Shown piece after piece: positions 9,001 through 17,195 of a DNA stretch of 31,211 bases. The notes beneath the pieces were generated by a model. It saw nothing but the letters and a program-made list of their open reading frames with translations, ran no database searches and was not told where the DNA came from. Both the position numbers and the translations under genes were made by a program. Every line of letters starts with the position of its first letter. Position 1 is the first letter of the stretch. This DNA comes from Gammaproteobacteria bacterium (GTDB lineage: Bacteria > Pseudomonadota > Gammaproteobacteria > UBA4575). The stretch is taken from assembly GCA_028281205.1 (NCBI GenBank), contig JANQKJ010000109.1, forward strand, positions 1 through 31,211, in the 5' to 3' direction.

Positions 9001-9843
9001 GTTTAACTGAGTGAGACCGATACGCGTATCATTTTGACCTGCTATAAATTCTCCAAGGAGCGCTTTGGCCCGCAGATGTCGGCTGCGGTGATAACTAAAC
9101 CAGTTGGCAAAATTTTGTATATTTGAATAATTTTCATCGACGATGGTTTCAAGACCTTTATCAAAGTTGCCGTCTTCGCCTAGGCTGCAAGTGTAATAAC
9201 GAAAATTATTTATCCCTGTTGAGATAGGGTCGGGTGATTCAATATTCACAGTGCCTGAATTAACTTGGTACGGATCCAATGGCGCCGCATTTGTTGGCGC
9301 ATCTGGAAATAGCGTACCGTCACTGCGTAAACCTGGCCAGGGTTCATACACTTGGCTAGGGTCATAATACAGCGTATTGAAACTTGAGCATCTAAAGCGC
9401 CATGCTTCTTCATCAGCTACATAACAGTTTGCCTTATCATTGCCTAAGGAAGGGTTAGGCTCATATTGATTGACTAATGATTTTACTCCGTAGGCGTAAC
9501 CACCAAATGCTGCTGTAACAAGTTCACAGTCAGCACGATGAGTAATTTGTAGCTCTGTTTGTGTAGAACCATAATCACTACCGTCAGGATTCGGTGCAAA
9601 AAATAACCCTGAACTAAGCGCATCCGCAGTCATAACTTCAAAATCCATACTGCCAGAGTCATCAAACAGTATCATGACATTCGGTTCTACAGTAGGTGTT
9701 AATTCCAATGGGGTTTGCGCAATATCACCAATTGGCTGCAAAGCTAATGCAGTAGCAGAAAAAAATAGTCCTGCACTCAAAACAAATGCCTCAGGCAAAA
9801 TAAAGTGCTTCAAGCTTATATAAAGTCTAATTAGAAACACCAT
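6046..9843 (-). CDS. pilY1: Type IV pilus tip adhesin / assembly protein PilY1
   Basis: A 1265-residue secreted protein with an N-terminal signal peptide (cleavage near ALA/LQP, residue 35). A von Willebrand A-like region carries a MIDAS-type motif, FDDSGSMD at residues 60-67. The C-terminal half is the PilY1 beta-propeller: AANDGMLHVFDAS (about residue 764), FFVDSTPIVEDVYI and GGLGAGGRGYYALNITD. A calcium loop, DRDGNGTIDQLYAGD, lies near residues 970-985. PilY1 sits at the pilus tip, promotes extension by opposing retraction and can act in adhesion and surface sensing. Eight or more cysteines in the N-terminal part suggest disulfides. The ATG at 9843 overlaps the end of pilX by 17 bases. The length is normal for the family. 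Confidence 0.96.
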   Translation of the reverse strand: MVFLIRLYISLKHFILPEAFVLSAGLFFSATALALQPIGDIAQTPLELTPTVEPNVMILFDDSGSMDFEVMTADALSSGLFFAPNPDGSDYGSTQTELQITHRADCELVTAAFGGYAYGVKSLVNQYEPNPSLGNDKANCYVADEEAWRFRCSSFNTLYYDPSQVYEPWPGLRSDGTLFPDAPTNAAPLDPYQVNSGTVNIESPDPISTGINNFRYYTCSLGEDGNFDKGLETIVDENYSNIQNFANWFSYHRSRHLRAKALLGEFIAGQNDTRIGLTQLNASVPSLEVEEMNQSFEDEGAKRDLLDALYSLSPDEMTNSRFDDRYIQAAQYLGCQSNNIFSGGSDCPSEAAPAGTCQPNHIILASDGFQNGSNGSFSDDGFVITFGSTDEDIDSQASEFTGEPFADTASSGLFAIDTDQVRTFSDVAIRFYRNDLRSSLPDDVQPTAADINRYPFSNPSPLEVEDRLHQHIKTHAVTYTVAFEAEEGAFLQFPENNENGLDPPFAWLSPLESDIGLLQNLVHAAFSGRGEYISATESLSGANGGVEKLSSLVAQGVGSTTPVAINTQGTSADLVIYRTFFDSTSNSGDLTAQEILINADGTLNIESDSEPDFKWSAANQLDVLVGDNGASNSQRNIITYSNDNNDGIDFEFDDLDTTQQAQLNQPMPGSLVLGQDRLDYLRGLTEREGTSFDAGQFRVRPETTSTGGGIVHFAKLGTIANAAPVFVGQPQAVGRFGGAWPSEDGETYFDFQSDPNILNRDPSVLVAANDGMLHVFDASIGAGGGRERFAYVPSFVYENLSELTFPEYRHRFFVDSTPIVEDVYIRADGTGPQSWNTIVIGGLGAGGRGYYALNITDSDPLDSSAEQVLWEFSPQDDPDAFIDNGNLKSDLGLSFSEPVIAMSNATDGGEQRWVAVFGNGYNNTGVNGPAVIYILFIDRGIDGSWAQSGDLIKIDLGVNGIATPNGIGSVRAIDRDGNGTIDQLYAGDLFGNLHAVDISSTNPNDWDLSGNRYVLFEARYSETNDRQAITTQPIAVDNEAGTSDDVIVIFATGSYITNSDATDTNIQSIYGVVDDFSGNQVDAADLIEQELSNLQFTDPDTSETFDVRILSDNAITINSKGWFIDFDVPAQGQSIGVEFPGEKAVRSLQLRNSILFTNTLIPQALNCDPAPGGFSLALDPQTGTAGEEVIFDINNDSVFDSSDNVQVANESKVITGIRFKSSPTDSTFFGDYRITQLSNTDIDAILTNTARTELVGRQAWREVEF

Positions 9844-10387
9844 ACATCGTCTCTAAAACTACTTGTGAATTGTCAGAACCCCCTGTCCCACGCGCTGTTA
9901 TTTTAAACATTTGTATTAATGCTTCCGTTCCACTTGCCTGATATGAGCTGTCAACATTAAGAATTCTATCCGTATCAGATACAACAGGCCCTATGTGCTG
10001 AATGACATAACGTGGCTTTGAACGCACACCACCTTGTGTATCATCCGTTCCATCAATAACAACCACATTATCAACTTCTACCGATTCAGTTTCCCAATCA
10101 ATTTCATTCCAAACTTCATCGTAAAGATTAGCTAACAAACCATCAGATTCATCATCATCAAATGCTCCTAAATTTAATACTCCACTATCTAGATATTCTT
10201 CGGCAGCACGTATAGCTGATTCGGCTGCTTCGAAAGCAGTCATTTTATCTTTTACATTATTCGACATCTGCTCCTGCAAACCAGACGACTGCATACTCGT
10301 CACTGCAAGCAAAGTAACTACCGCCAACATGATTAAGCCAACTACCAACACCACACCTTGCTGCTGAATTTTACTAGCCATTACCAT
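9827..10387 (-). CDS. pilX: Type IV pilus minor pilin PilX
   Basis: A 186-residue minor pilin. The short leader ends at Gly11, followed by VVLVVGLIMLAVVTLLAVTS. Like other PilX and GspK-type pilins it lacks Glu at mature position 5. The conserved segment MQSSGLQEQMSNNVKDKMTA and then FEAAESAIRAAEEYL is diagnostic of PilX. The start ATG abuts the pilW stop without a gap; a second ATG two codons in (10381) is also possible. The protein belongs to the PilV/W/X/FimU priming subcomplex that initiates pilus assembly and links PilY1 to the fibre. Confidence 0.93.
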   Translation of the reverse strand: MVMASKIQQQGVVLVVGLIMLAVVTLLAVTSMQSSGLQEQMSNNVKDKMTAFEAAESAIRAAEEYLDSGVLNLGAFDDDESDGLLANLYDEVWNEIDWETESVEVDNVVVIDGTDDTQGGVRSKPRYVIQHIGPVVSDTDRILNVDSSYQASGTEALIQMFKITARGTGGSDNSQVVLETMYGVSN

Positions 10388-11449
10388 TTACAAGTTACGC
10401 AAACTTACGGTCATGGATGCGACATAGCGCTTACGTTGGTCCTGTGCATGAGACACTGTCGTACTTGGGCCAATTAATGTATTTGCAACCACATACAAAT
10501 TGTCATCAAGGTCGTTACCCTCACGTAGTCCATCTTCACTGGCATACAGCAAACCAATTCTCACAGCCACTACATTTTGCCAATCATCATCTGTACTAAG
10601 TAGTGCATCATTGGCTTGCAAGTAACGATCAGCATTACCATCACCAGTGCTATCATAACCGTACAGAAGTTGCATATTTTCAATTCCTTCTGCTAACTCT
10701 TCAGTCTCGGGTATATTCGCACCCGCGCTGTTTACATTTAGGTAACTTCTATAGAGAGAAAATCCATTACCAGATGAGGATGCAGTAATGTAGTATATTA
10801 CCGCCGAATAATTAGCTATCTGAGCATCATTGCCAAAGGAGTGGTTTATTGCGCCGTTGTTTCCTGGAACCGCGGTGTTATCTGCAAGCGTAACTGTATC
10901 AGTCCCTACATTACTTGCCTGGAATAAGCGCGCATTACTTGAATCACACGCAATCATCAAACTACCGTCTTCAACCCAGTTGGCACCAACATCCCGTTGT
11001 AAGATAAATTGATTAACACTGGCATCAAATAATTTAACTCCTGCAACCCTAGAGCCACCACGCAACACCATAATGGCGTCCGAGCCTACTTTAGCATTAG
11101 CGACTAAATTTGTTGGGGGAAGCGTTGTGCTTGTGTCACCTTCAAAGCCGAGGATAGGCGTTTCAAACAACTGAGCCCACCACGCATTAGAGTCCACAAT
11201 TGAAACCGGTGCGTTTTGTGGTTGACTACATGGAATGTAACCCGCCATACGAATATCTTTGGCCAACATCTCCGCTGAAGCGCGGGTATTTTCTTGTAAG
11301 CGCGATAATCCTTCAGTCACTCGATAAGTAGTTTTTGAACCCAGGTAAACTTGTAGTATGCCGGCCACGAGTATCAAGCTAAGCAGTAAACCCACCATTA
11401 ACTCTACAATAGTAAAGCCAGATTGCTTAAATGTTTTATATTTCATCAT
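10388..11449 (-). CDS. pilW: Type IV pilus minor pilin PilW
   Basis: A 353-residue prepilin with leader MMKYKTFKQSG, then FTIVELMVGLLLSLILVAG with Glu5 present. The following YLGSKTTYRVTEGLSRLQEN, TRASAEMLAKDIRMAGYIPC is the conserved PilW helix and start of the globular domain. Length and C-terminal AVRIGLLYASEDG element match the family. The start overlaps the pilV stop as ATGA, so the two are translationally coupled. It functions in the minor-pilin priming complex. The identification rests on both sequence and operon position. Confidence 0.94.
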   Translation of the reverse strand: MMKYKTFKQSGFTIVELMVGLLLSLILVAGILQVYLGSKTTYRVTEGLSRLQENTRASAEMLAKDIRMAGYIPCSQPQNAPVSIVDSNAWWAQLFETPILGFEGDTSTTLPPTNLVANAKVGSDAIMVLRGGSRVAGVKLFDASVNQFILQRDVGANWVEDGSLMIACDSSNARLFQASNVGTDTVTLADNTAVPGNNGAINHSFGNDAQIANYSAVIYYITASSSGNGFSLYRSYLNVNSAGANIPETEELAEGIENMQLLYGYDSTGDGNADRYLQANDALLSTDDDWQNVVAVRIGLLYASEDGLREGNDLDDNLYVVANTLIGPSTTVSHAQDQRKRYVASMTVSLRNL

Positions 11450-11955
11450 AAGCTGGTGAACATTCTCACTTGGTGTGCATCACCATTAGTGTCTGTCCAA
11501 CTTACAGTGACTGTTGTTTGTCCTGTAACTGCATCCGGAGCAGAAACACGGCCGGCACCACTAGGCAGCGTGGCTTGTGTATCTAAGCCATTACATAAAG
11601 CGTTGTTGTCATACTTACGTAAATTGCACTTCCATTCATTAACGTCATATAAAGCCATCTCTGCTTCGCTACAAGAACTTACCGAACAGTCCACAGATAC
11701 TAATGGCGGTAATGAAGAAAAATCAGTTTGATAATTACTGCTACTTGACATGGCATATTCGCGATTAGCGCGCATTCTATCCACCATACTTTGCGCAAGT
11801 GTTGTTGCTTGTGTTCTCAAGTGTGCATTGTAACTACTGGAAATACTTTGCCCTTGTAAGTTTGCCAGACCAAGTAAGCCCACTGATAAAATTAATAATG
11901 CAATCAGTACTTCAAATAGACTGAAACCTTGATTATTTTTATAGTCAATCATCAT
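11446..11955 (-). CDS. pilV: Type IV pilus minor pilin PilV
   Basis: A 169-residue prepilin: leader MMIDYKNNQG, then FSLFEVLIALLILSVGLLGL with Glu5. The segment LANLQGQSISSSYNAHLRTQ followed by ATTLAQSMVDRMRANR is the hallmark of PilV. Several cysteines (DCSVSSCSEAE and the CNLRK region) probably form disulfides. Both ends overlap neighbours as ATGA (fimT upstream, pilW downstream). It is part of the pilus priming subcomplex. Confidence 0.94.
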   Translation of the reverse strand: MMIDYKNNQGFSLFEVLIALLILSVGLLGLANLQGQSISSSYNAHLRTQATTLAQSMVDRMRANREYAMSSSSNYQTDFSSLPPLVSVDCSVSSCSEAEMALYDVNEWKCNLRKYDNNALCNGLDTQATLPSGAGRVSAPDAVTGQTTVTVSWTDTNGDAHQVRMFTSL

Positions 11956-12542
11956 GTTGCACAGTCCGGCATATTGTTACCGTCGTTAAACAGCGGGATG
12001 CCCTGGGAATTATAATTTGCTAGATGCACTCGACCTGAGCGAATAAGCGTAATCATCTTCGCTCTGCTAGTATCGTTATCGATACATAAGCGCACACTGC
12101 CATTGAGGGGTAAACTAATTCTTCCGGAAGGTATATACGGAATTGAACTATTGTAAAGACCCGTCCCACGCAAGGTCATGCCTGCAGCAATACTTTCCCC
12201 CTGCCAAATCAATTCCTCATCATCACTAGTATCGCGTGAACCATTGTTATTCGTATCAACGAAAATTATCCAGCCATTATCGTAACCTGTACCACTACAA
12301 CTAGTTCCATCACTACTCGGACATACCACAACGCGTTGGTTGCGCTTGATGGATTCGCTACGTGCCAGCGCAAGAGAAGAAATGAAGCGATTAATATTGG
12401 ATGTTAATTGATTGCGCTCCATAAGATCCTGAAATGAAGGCACGCCTAAGGTAAGAATAACCGCCGCCACGGCAATGGTTAACATCAACTCAATGATAGT
12501 AAAACCAGCTAAGAACCTGTTTTTTAAAGTAGTCTGCTTCAT
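11952..12542 (-). CDS. fimT: GspH/FimT-family pseudopilin (FimT or FimU)
   Basis: First gene of the minor-pilin operon, 196 residues. Leader MKQTTLKNRFLAG is followed by FTIIELMLTIAVAAVILTLG with Glu5, then VPSFQDLMERNQLTSNINRF and LALARSESIKRN, the typical GspH/FimT fold. A CSGTGYDNGWIIFVD strand follows. Pseudomonas has two such genes (fimT, fimU) in this place; only one is present here, and sequence alone does not decide between them. FimU is the structural priming component and FimT has been linked to DNA uptake. The ribosome-binding site before the ATG is weak. The operon promoter must lie in the 255-base gap upstream, which holds a 10-base-pair inverted repeat. Confidence 0.9.
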   Translation of the reverse strand: MKQTTLKNRFLAGFTIIELMLTIAVAAVILTLGVPSFQDLMERNQLTSNINRFISSLALARSESIKRNQRVVVCPSSDGTSCSGTGYDNGWIIFVDTNNNGSRDTSDDEELIWQGESIAAGMTLRGTGLYNSSIPYIPSGRISLPLNGSVRLCIDNDTSRAKMITLIRSGRVHLANYNSQGIPLFNDGNNMPDCAT

Positions 12543-12659
12543 CTAAAAATACAAACCTAGGGCTATAAACAACTAGTGTGGTGTGTATTTTTCAAAGTAT
12601 AGAGGATTGTACGAACTAGAAAAGACTTAATTCGCGTCGCATTGTACGCAGCACTTTGA

Positions 12660-12686
12660 ATGAATTACTTTAACTGAGTAATTCAT
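12660..12686. repeat. Perfect inverted repeat upstream of the minor-pilin operon
   Basis: ATGAATTACT (12660-12669) is followed after seven bases by its exact complement AGTAATTCAT (12677-12686). It lies 118 bases upstream of the fimT start in the otherwise unremarkable 12543-12797 gap. It has no T-run on either strand, so an operator seems more likely than a terminator. The bound protein is unknown. Confidence 0.5.
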
Positions 12687-12797
12687 CATTCTGGATAATT
12701 GTGAGTTTTAAAAAATATTGCTGAAAAATAAACCGCAGTCACTTAGAGGAAATTTAAAAATTTTCCCCCTTCAACACCTTAAAGGTAGTTATTTAAA

Positions 12798-13652
12798 TTA
12801 ACGCCTTAAGTCACTCGCGTACTTTGGTGCTAATTTTACCCACTGCTGTTGTTGGAAATTGCGTTTAATTAATTCAGTGACAGGCACAACTTCGATGTTG
12901 TGTTCTAATAATGTTGGAAGGTATTTCTCTAGTAATTTGATAGTTGCCGGATAAGGGTGGCCTATTGCTAAGGCATAACCTTGGCGTTTAGCGACTTTCT
13001 TCAAATATTTAAGTTGTCGATTTATGTCCTGTTCTCGGCGGCTGTTATCCAAAAATACATCACGGGTAATATTCGGGATGTAATGCTCTTGTGCAATTCG
13101 GCTAGCTACCGTTTGGGGAGTGGTTTTACTGTCAACGAAATAAAGATTATCTGACCGACTTGAAAGCACTTCCATCAGCCATGACATATGTCCCGGATGC
13201 TGGGTCAACAAACTACCCATGTGATTATTCACACCACGTGCATGTGGCACAGAATCGATGCTGATGTGCACCGAGTTTTGAAATTGCTTTTGTGTTAGTT
13301 CAAGAGTTAGCGCACCTGCTCCCAAGTTTGAGTGCCGCGCTGATTGCATGGGTAAATGCACCATCACTTCTTTACCATAAGAAGCAGCTCTCTTGGCCAA
13401 ACGCTTGGAATAGGGTCGATTCGGTAAAAATGAATAAGTCAGCTGATAAGGAAGATCAATTAATGTGCGACCTTGATGAAGATTGTTACCCAGGTCATCA
13501 ATAATAATCGCGACTTTATATGTGTCATGATTATGCAGTAATTCATCTGCGAATAGATTCGAAACAGGCAACAATAAGGCCGTCGCGATGAAAAGACGGC
13601 CCAGTGATGATGTAATTTTTTTGTTTGTTATTTTAGTAAAACGTTTATGCAC
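12798..13652 (-). CDS. yibQ: Divergent polysaccharide deacetylase family protein (YibQ, DUF610)
   Basis: A 284-residue exported protein of the divergent polysaccharide deacetylase family. The N-terminus has a basic region and hydrophobic signal segment (LFIATALLLPVSNLFA). Family motifs are KVAIIIDDLGNN, LPYQLTYSFLPN, EVMVHLPMQ, GVNNHMGS and YALAIGHPYP. It starts with GTG at 13652, eight bases inside the end of ctpA. No later ATG gives a plausible protein. The function is not established; its constant linkage to envC and ctpA suggests a role in cell-wall remodelling at the septum. The metal-binding residues of true deacetylases are only partly recognisable. Confidence 0.9.
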   Translation of the reverse strand: MHKRFTKITNKKITSSLGRLFIATALLLPVSNLFADELLHNHDTYKVAIIIDDLGNNLHQGRTLIDLPYQLTYSFLPNRPYSKRLAKRAASYGKEVMVHLPMQSARHSNLGAGALTLELTQKQFQNSVHISIDSVPHARGVNNHMGSLLTQHPGHMSWLMEVLSSRSDNLYFVDSKTTPQTVASRIAQEHYIPNITRDVFLDNSRREQDINRQLKYLKKVAKRQGYALAIGHPYPATIKLLEKYLPTLLEHNIEVVPVTELIKRNFQQQQWVKLAPKYASDLRR

Positions 13653-14979
13653 TCGCCGTATCTTCGTCTTTTCTATTGGCCAAATCTTTAAGAATGCTTA
13701 AAGCTTCGTTCAACACCGCATCCTCTTCACTATCGACAGCAATTGTAATATGTTTTACTTCTTTTTGTGGCTCTTGTTCGCCATTTTCTTGATTATTTTC
13801 TAAATGACCTTGTAAGTCTGCCTCGCGCACAAACTGGAAACGTTTGTTTTCTTCATCCTCGCCCCCATGAATCTCTTTAACCAAGATATCAGGCACGATG
13901 CCTTCATTTTGAATGGATTTACCTGAAGGTGTGTAATAACGTGCCGTTGTTAACTTAAGTGCAGCACTCTCTTTAAGCGGCAAAATAGTTTGCACAGAAC
14001 CCTTGCCGAAAGACTTCTGCCCCATAATAACTGCACGATTATGGTCTTGCAGTGCGCCGGCTACAATTTCTGATGCTGATGCTGAACCTTCATTGATCAA
14101 TACAACAACAGGCGCACCATTTATAGAGTCATTGGTACTGGCACTATAATTAAGCTCTGCATCTTCAACCCGGCCCTTAGTAAATACAATCAACTCACCA
14201 TCACTCAAAAAGATATCCGACACGCCTACTGCACCAGTTAGCACTCCTCCAGGATTATTACGTAAATCGAGAATTAATCCTGCAAGATTTTGATCTGATT
14301 TTTTAAGCAATTTTTCAAGTGCAGCGATTACATTTCGTGTTGTTTTAGATTGGAAACTGGATATGCGAATATAGCCATAACCGGGTTCAAGTATGCGGCT
14401 GCGTACACTTTTGACTCGAATTACATCGCGCACCACTGTGATCTCAAGGGGTTTCGCCTCACCTTCTCGCACTATAGTGAGTAAAATTTTAGACCCTCGC
14501 TTGCCACGCATAAGCTTAACCGCTTCATTAAGGGTTAAACCTTTCACCTGAGTTTCATCAAGCTTAATAATTACGTCGCCGGCTTTGACGCCAGCCTTAT
14601 CTGCCGGTGTATCTTCGATCGGAGAAATCACTCTCACAAAGCCATTCTCCATACCAACCTCAATACCCAAACCACCAAACTCACCGGTAGTGCCAATTTG
14701 AAGTTCTTTAAATTCATCCTGACTTAAGTAGGACGAATGCGGATCCAAACTACTCAACATGCCACGAATGGCCCCTTCTAATAATTTCTCATCCCCGACT
14801 TCTTCGACATAATCCTTCTTAATACGCGCATAGATATCCGTGAATAATTGAATATCATTGAGGGGTAACTCCAACTCAGGGTTGTTGCGTTTAGCGAATA
14901 CCTGGTGGCTGCCAGCTAATAGCAATCCAATTAGCAAGCCAATTGTGAGTCCTAGGCTAAGAGGTTTATAGCTTTTCAT
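13645..14979 (-). CDS. ctpA: Carboxy-terminal processing protease (S41 family)
   Basis: Periplasmic serine protease of the CtpA/Prc family, 444 residues. It has an N-terminal signal or anchor helix (LGLTIGLLIGLLLAGSH) and a PDZ domain at about 98-175 (FGGLGIEVG, SPIEDTPADKAGVKAGDVI). The catalytic core has Ser301 (NEGSASASE), Asp312 and Lys326 (KSFGKGSVQ), with the same spacing as the triad in E. coli Prc as I remember it. The C-terminus ends in a charged, Glu-rich tail. In Pseudomonas, CtpA degrades peptidoglycan hydrolases and depends on LbcA. The ATG at 14979 has an AAGGAG ribosome-binding site at ideal spacing. envC lies 109 bases upstream and yibQ overlaps downstream. Confidence 0.95.
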   Translation of the reverse strand: MKSYKPLSLGLTIGLLIGLLLAGSHQVFAKRNNPELELPLNDIQLFTDIYARIKKDYVEEVGDEKLLEGAIRGMLSSLDPHSSYLSQDEFKELQIGTTGEFGGLGIEVGMENGFVRVISPIEDTPADKAGVKAGDVIIKLDETQVKGLTLNEAVKLMRGKRGSKILLTIVREGEAKPLEITVVRDVIRVKSVRSRILEPGYGYIRISSFQSKTTRNVIAALEKLLKKSDQNLAGLILDLRNNPGGVLTGAVGVSDIFLSDGELIVFTKGRVEDAELNYSASTNDSINGAPVVVLINEGSASASEIVAGALQDHNRAVIMGQKSFGKGSVQTILPLKESAALKLTTARYYTPSGKSIQNEGIVPDILVKEIHGGEDEENKRFQFVREADLQGHLENNQENGEQEPQKEVKHITIAVDSEEDAVLNEALSILKDLANRKDEDTASA

Positions 14980-15088
14980 GGTACTGCTCCTTGAAATCTG
15001 TATATTTCAGTGTCGGTGTCCGTCTAGGTTATGGGTTAATTATCAGACCGCGACTATTTATGGTGTCTTTCCACTATTTAAAGATATA

Positions 15089-16282
15089 TTACGGAGAATA
15101 AGCCATATTAGGGGTTGCGCACCAGCCTGCAGGATCTACTGGGGTGCCTTGGCGACGAATTTCAAAATACAGGCCAGTTTCATTGATGTCTCCAGAATCT
15201 CCTACAACAGCAATTAACTCTCCAGCACTTACCTCATCATCAACCTGTTTATATAACCCTTCCGCATGTGCATATAGGCTCAAATAGCCATCCCCATGGT
15301 CAATAATTATTAGCCAACCATAATGGTCAAACCAATCAGAAAACACTACCGTACCGGGATAGATAGCTTTAATCTCAACCCCTCTGTTAGCCCTAATAAG
15401 TGCCCCATTCCATTCAATGCCTGCAGAACTTTGGCGTGTTTCACCAAACCTATGCTTGAGATTACCTTTAACCGGCCAATGTAATTTACCTTTTTGTTGA
15501 GAAAATTTTCCGCTAGTGTGCTTAACAGTTAATTTTTTAAGTAACTTTTGTAACTGATTTTGTTTAGCTTTTTCCTTTTTCAGTCGCGCACTGCTCGCAT
15601 CAATACTCTTGGCTAGCTGAGTCCCGATAAGTTGTTTTTCTTTTCTTGCTTTTTGCAGACCAGATTGCGCATTTGATTGCTTTTTAAGCAGATTTTGCAG
15701 CTTCTCATGCTCTTGTTGCTTCGCGGTTTGGTTTTCTGCTACTTGCTGTGTCAGTAGTTGCATTTGTTTAATCTGTCTTGCCTGGGCTTGGTGGATAAAG
15801 TCATAAATCACCGCATTACGCCCCACATTCTGTAGGCTATGTTGGCTTAACAGCAACTTCCACTTACTTTGCTCCCCTGCCGAATAAGCAAGGCGTATTT
15901 GTTGCCTAAAATGATCACTGTGAAGATTAATTTGCTGTTTTAACTCACTACTCTGCTTCTCGAGGCTGGCTAATTCTTCCTTACTAGTTTTAATTTGTCG
16001 TTTTGAAGCATCTATCTGCTGATGCAACTTACCTATTTCTTGTTCAAGCTGTGCTAGCTCATTTTCTACAAGTTTGTGGTTTTTTTGACTTTTTTGAAGC
16101 TCTTGTTCAATTTCAGCCACAATTTGTGAAATTTTATCCAGTTGCCGCTGAGTATCTGAAATTTCATTGTCAGCATAACCCTGATTAGCAACCAAGTGAC
16201 TGAAAAATATACAAATAATAAATATAAGCAACGATAAAAGTTGACTATTTTTATGGTTAATTTGATGAAAAAGGCTATTCAA
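15089..16282 (-). CDS. envC: Murein hydrolase activator EnvC
   Basis: Periplasmic activator of the septal amidases AmiA/AmiB, 397 residues. A hydrophobic signal segment (LLSLLIFIICIFFSHLVA) is followed by a long coiled coil (about residues 35-250) and a C-terminal LytM/M23-like domain (about 290-390; DHGDGYLSLYAHAEGLYKQV). The metal-binding residues of active M23 peptidases are missing: the usual HxH is YFE in GLYFEIRRQG, and HxxxD is also gone. That is how EnvC-type activators differ from active enzymes. The start is uncertain: the only plausible one is TTG at 16282, with no clear ribosome-binding site. gpmI, the usual upstream neighbour, is absent. Confidence 0.92.
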   Translation of the reverse strand: MNSLFHQINHKNSQLLSLLIFIICIFFSHLVANQGYADNEISDTQRQLDKISQIVAEIEQELQKSQKNHKLVENELAQLEQEIGKLHQQIDASKRQIKTSKEELASLEKQSSELKQQINLHSDHFRQQIRLAYSAGEQSKWKLLLSQHSLQNVGRNAVIYDFIHQAQARQIKQMQLLTQQVAENQTAKQQEHEKLQNLLKKQSNAQSGLQKARKEKQLIGTQLAKSIDASSARLKKEKAKQNQLQKLLKKLTVKHTSGKFSQQKGKLHWPVKGNLKHRFGETRQSSAGIEWNGALIRANRGVEIKAIYPGTVVFSDWFDHYGWLIIIDHGDGYLSLYAHAEGLYKQVDDEVSAGELIAVVGDSGDINETGLYFEIRRQGTPVDPAGWCATPNMAYSP

Positions 16283-16331
16283 CAGACAATTTCGCGACTA
16301 TTATCGGCTTATTAATGGTTTAGAATATTAG

Positions 16332-16344
16332 ATAATGCCATTAT
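16332..16344. promoter_or_regulatory. Candidate operator of the ArsR-family repressor
   Basis: ATAATG-C-CATTAT is a perfect 13-base palindrome, 18 bases upstream of the regulator's first ATG. It lies in the only gap between divergent envC and the regulator. TAATGG (16313-16318) and CCATTA (16338-16343) form a second, overlapping inverted repeat. ArsR-family repressors normally bind AT-rich palindromes at their own promoters, so autoregulation is the simplest reading. Binding is inferred. Confidence 0.45.
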
Positions 16345-16361
16345 TATTTTATAGGATTTGA

Positions 16362-16709
16362 ATGGAAGCGAACAACATGACTGAAACAAGCTTTGTGTCA
16401 CTCAATCGCTCAGACCTGATGGCAAAAGAAGAAGACATTGATAGAGCATCGCGCTCGCTTAAAGCAATGTCCCATCCTTTACGCCTGAAGATTCTTTGTG
16501 TCCTTGGTAACCGTGAAGTTAGCGTACAAGACATTGTTGAAAATGTGGGTACCTCCCAAAGTAATATTTCACAACACTTGGCCATCTTACGCGATAAAGG
16601 TATTTTAAAATCTCGTAAAGACGCAAATCGTGTCTACTACAAAGTCGGAGACGATCGAACACTAAAGCTAATAGAAATGATGCAGCACGTGTTCTGTTCA
16701 GTACACTAA
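16362..16709 (+). CDS. ArsR-family repressor of the BigR/SqrR persulfide-sensing type
   Basis: A 115-residue winged-helix DNA-binding protein: SHPLRLKILCVLGNREVSV, then DIVENVGTSQSNISQHLAIL as helix-turn-helix, then the RKDANRVYYKV wing. The metal-binding ELCVC motif of arsenic- or zinc-sensing ArsR proteins is absent. Cys46 and Cys112 are 66 residues apart, in the helix before the HTH and near the C-terminus (HVFC). This is the same spacing and placement as the redox pair of SqrR (Cys41/107) and BigR (Cys42/108), which form a tetrasulfide or disulfide with reactive sulfur. The following rhodanese and glutaredoxin genes fit sulfur sensing. A start at 16378, with GGAAG upstream, is equally possible. 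No sulfide oxidase is visible, so targets are unknown. Confidence 0.85.
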   Translation: MEANNMTETSFVSLNRSDLMAKEEDIDRASRSLKAMSHPLRLKILCVLGNREVSVQDIVENVGTSQSNISQHLAILRDKGILKSRKDANRVYYKVGDDRTLKLIEMMQHVFCSVH

Positions 16710-16769
16710 CATCCAGCATAATTTTTATCTTTTAAACTAAACTGCCCATACAAGTGGGTTGTACAAACC

Positions 16770-17195
16770 ATGACGCCTGAATCTAGCTTCTTCACTGAAA
16801 ATTTTATTTTGTTTGCAGCACTTGGAATTATCATTGCGTTGATATTACGCATGGAAATCAAACGTGCAATGCGCGGCTTTAAAAACATTACCGCCGCCGA
16901 AGCTGTGCAATTAATTAATAAAGAAGATGCCGTACTTATAGATGTACGCGAAAGCAATGAACTGACTCAAGGTTCTATTCGCAACGCAAAACACATGGCA
17001 CTAAGCGTACTAAAACAACGTGTCGAAGAATTGAAATCATTTGCTGATAAGCCAGTGATTGCTTATTGCAAGTCTGGAAATCGTTCCAATGAAGCATGTG
17101 AAATATTAAAGAAAAACAACTTTACTAATGTAATGTCACTTAAAGGTGGCATTGAGGCCTGGAAAGTTGCCAATTTACCGGTGGTGAAAAAATGA
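16770..17195 (+). CDS. yibN: Membrane-anchored rhodanese (YibN-like sulfurtransferase)
   Basis: A 141-residue protein with one N-terminal membrane helix (about residues 11-27, NFILFAALGIIIALILR) followed by a single cytoplasmic rhodanese domain. The active-site loop is AYCKSGNRS with Cys100, which would carry the persulfide. LIDVRESNEL and GGIEAWK are the other rhodanese landmarks. It overlaps grxC as ATGA. The order rhodanese-grxC-secB-gpsA is the same as yibN-grxC-secB-gpsA in E. coli. It probably handles sulfane sulfur at the membrane; the exact acceptor is unknown. The upstream persulfide-sensor-like repressor may control it. Confidence 0.92.
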   Translation: MTPESSFFTENFILFAALGIIIALILRMEIKRAMRGFKNITAAEAVQLINKEDAVLIDVRESNELTQGSIRNAKHMALSVLKQRVEELKSFADKPVIAYCKSGNRSNEACEILKKNNFTNVMSLKGGIEAWKVANLPVVKK

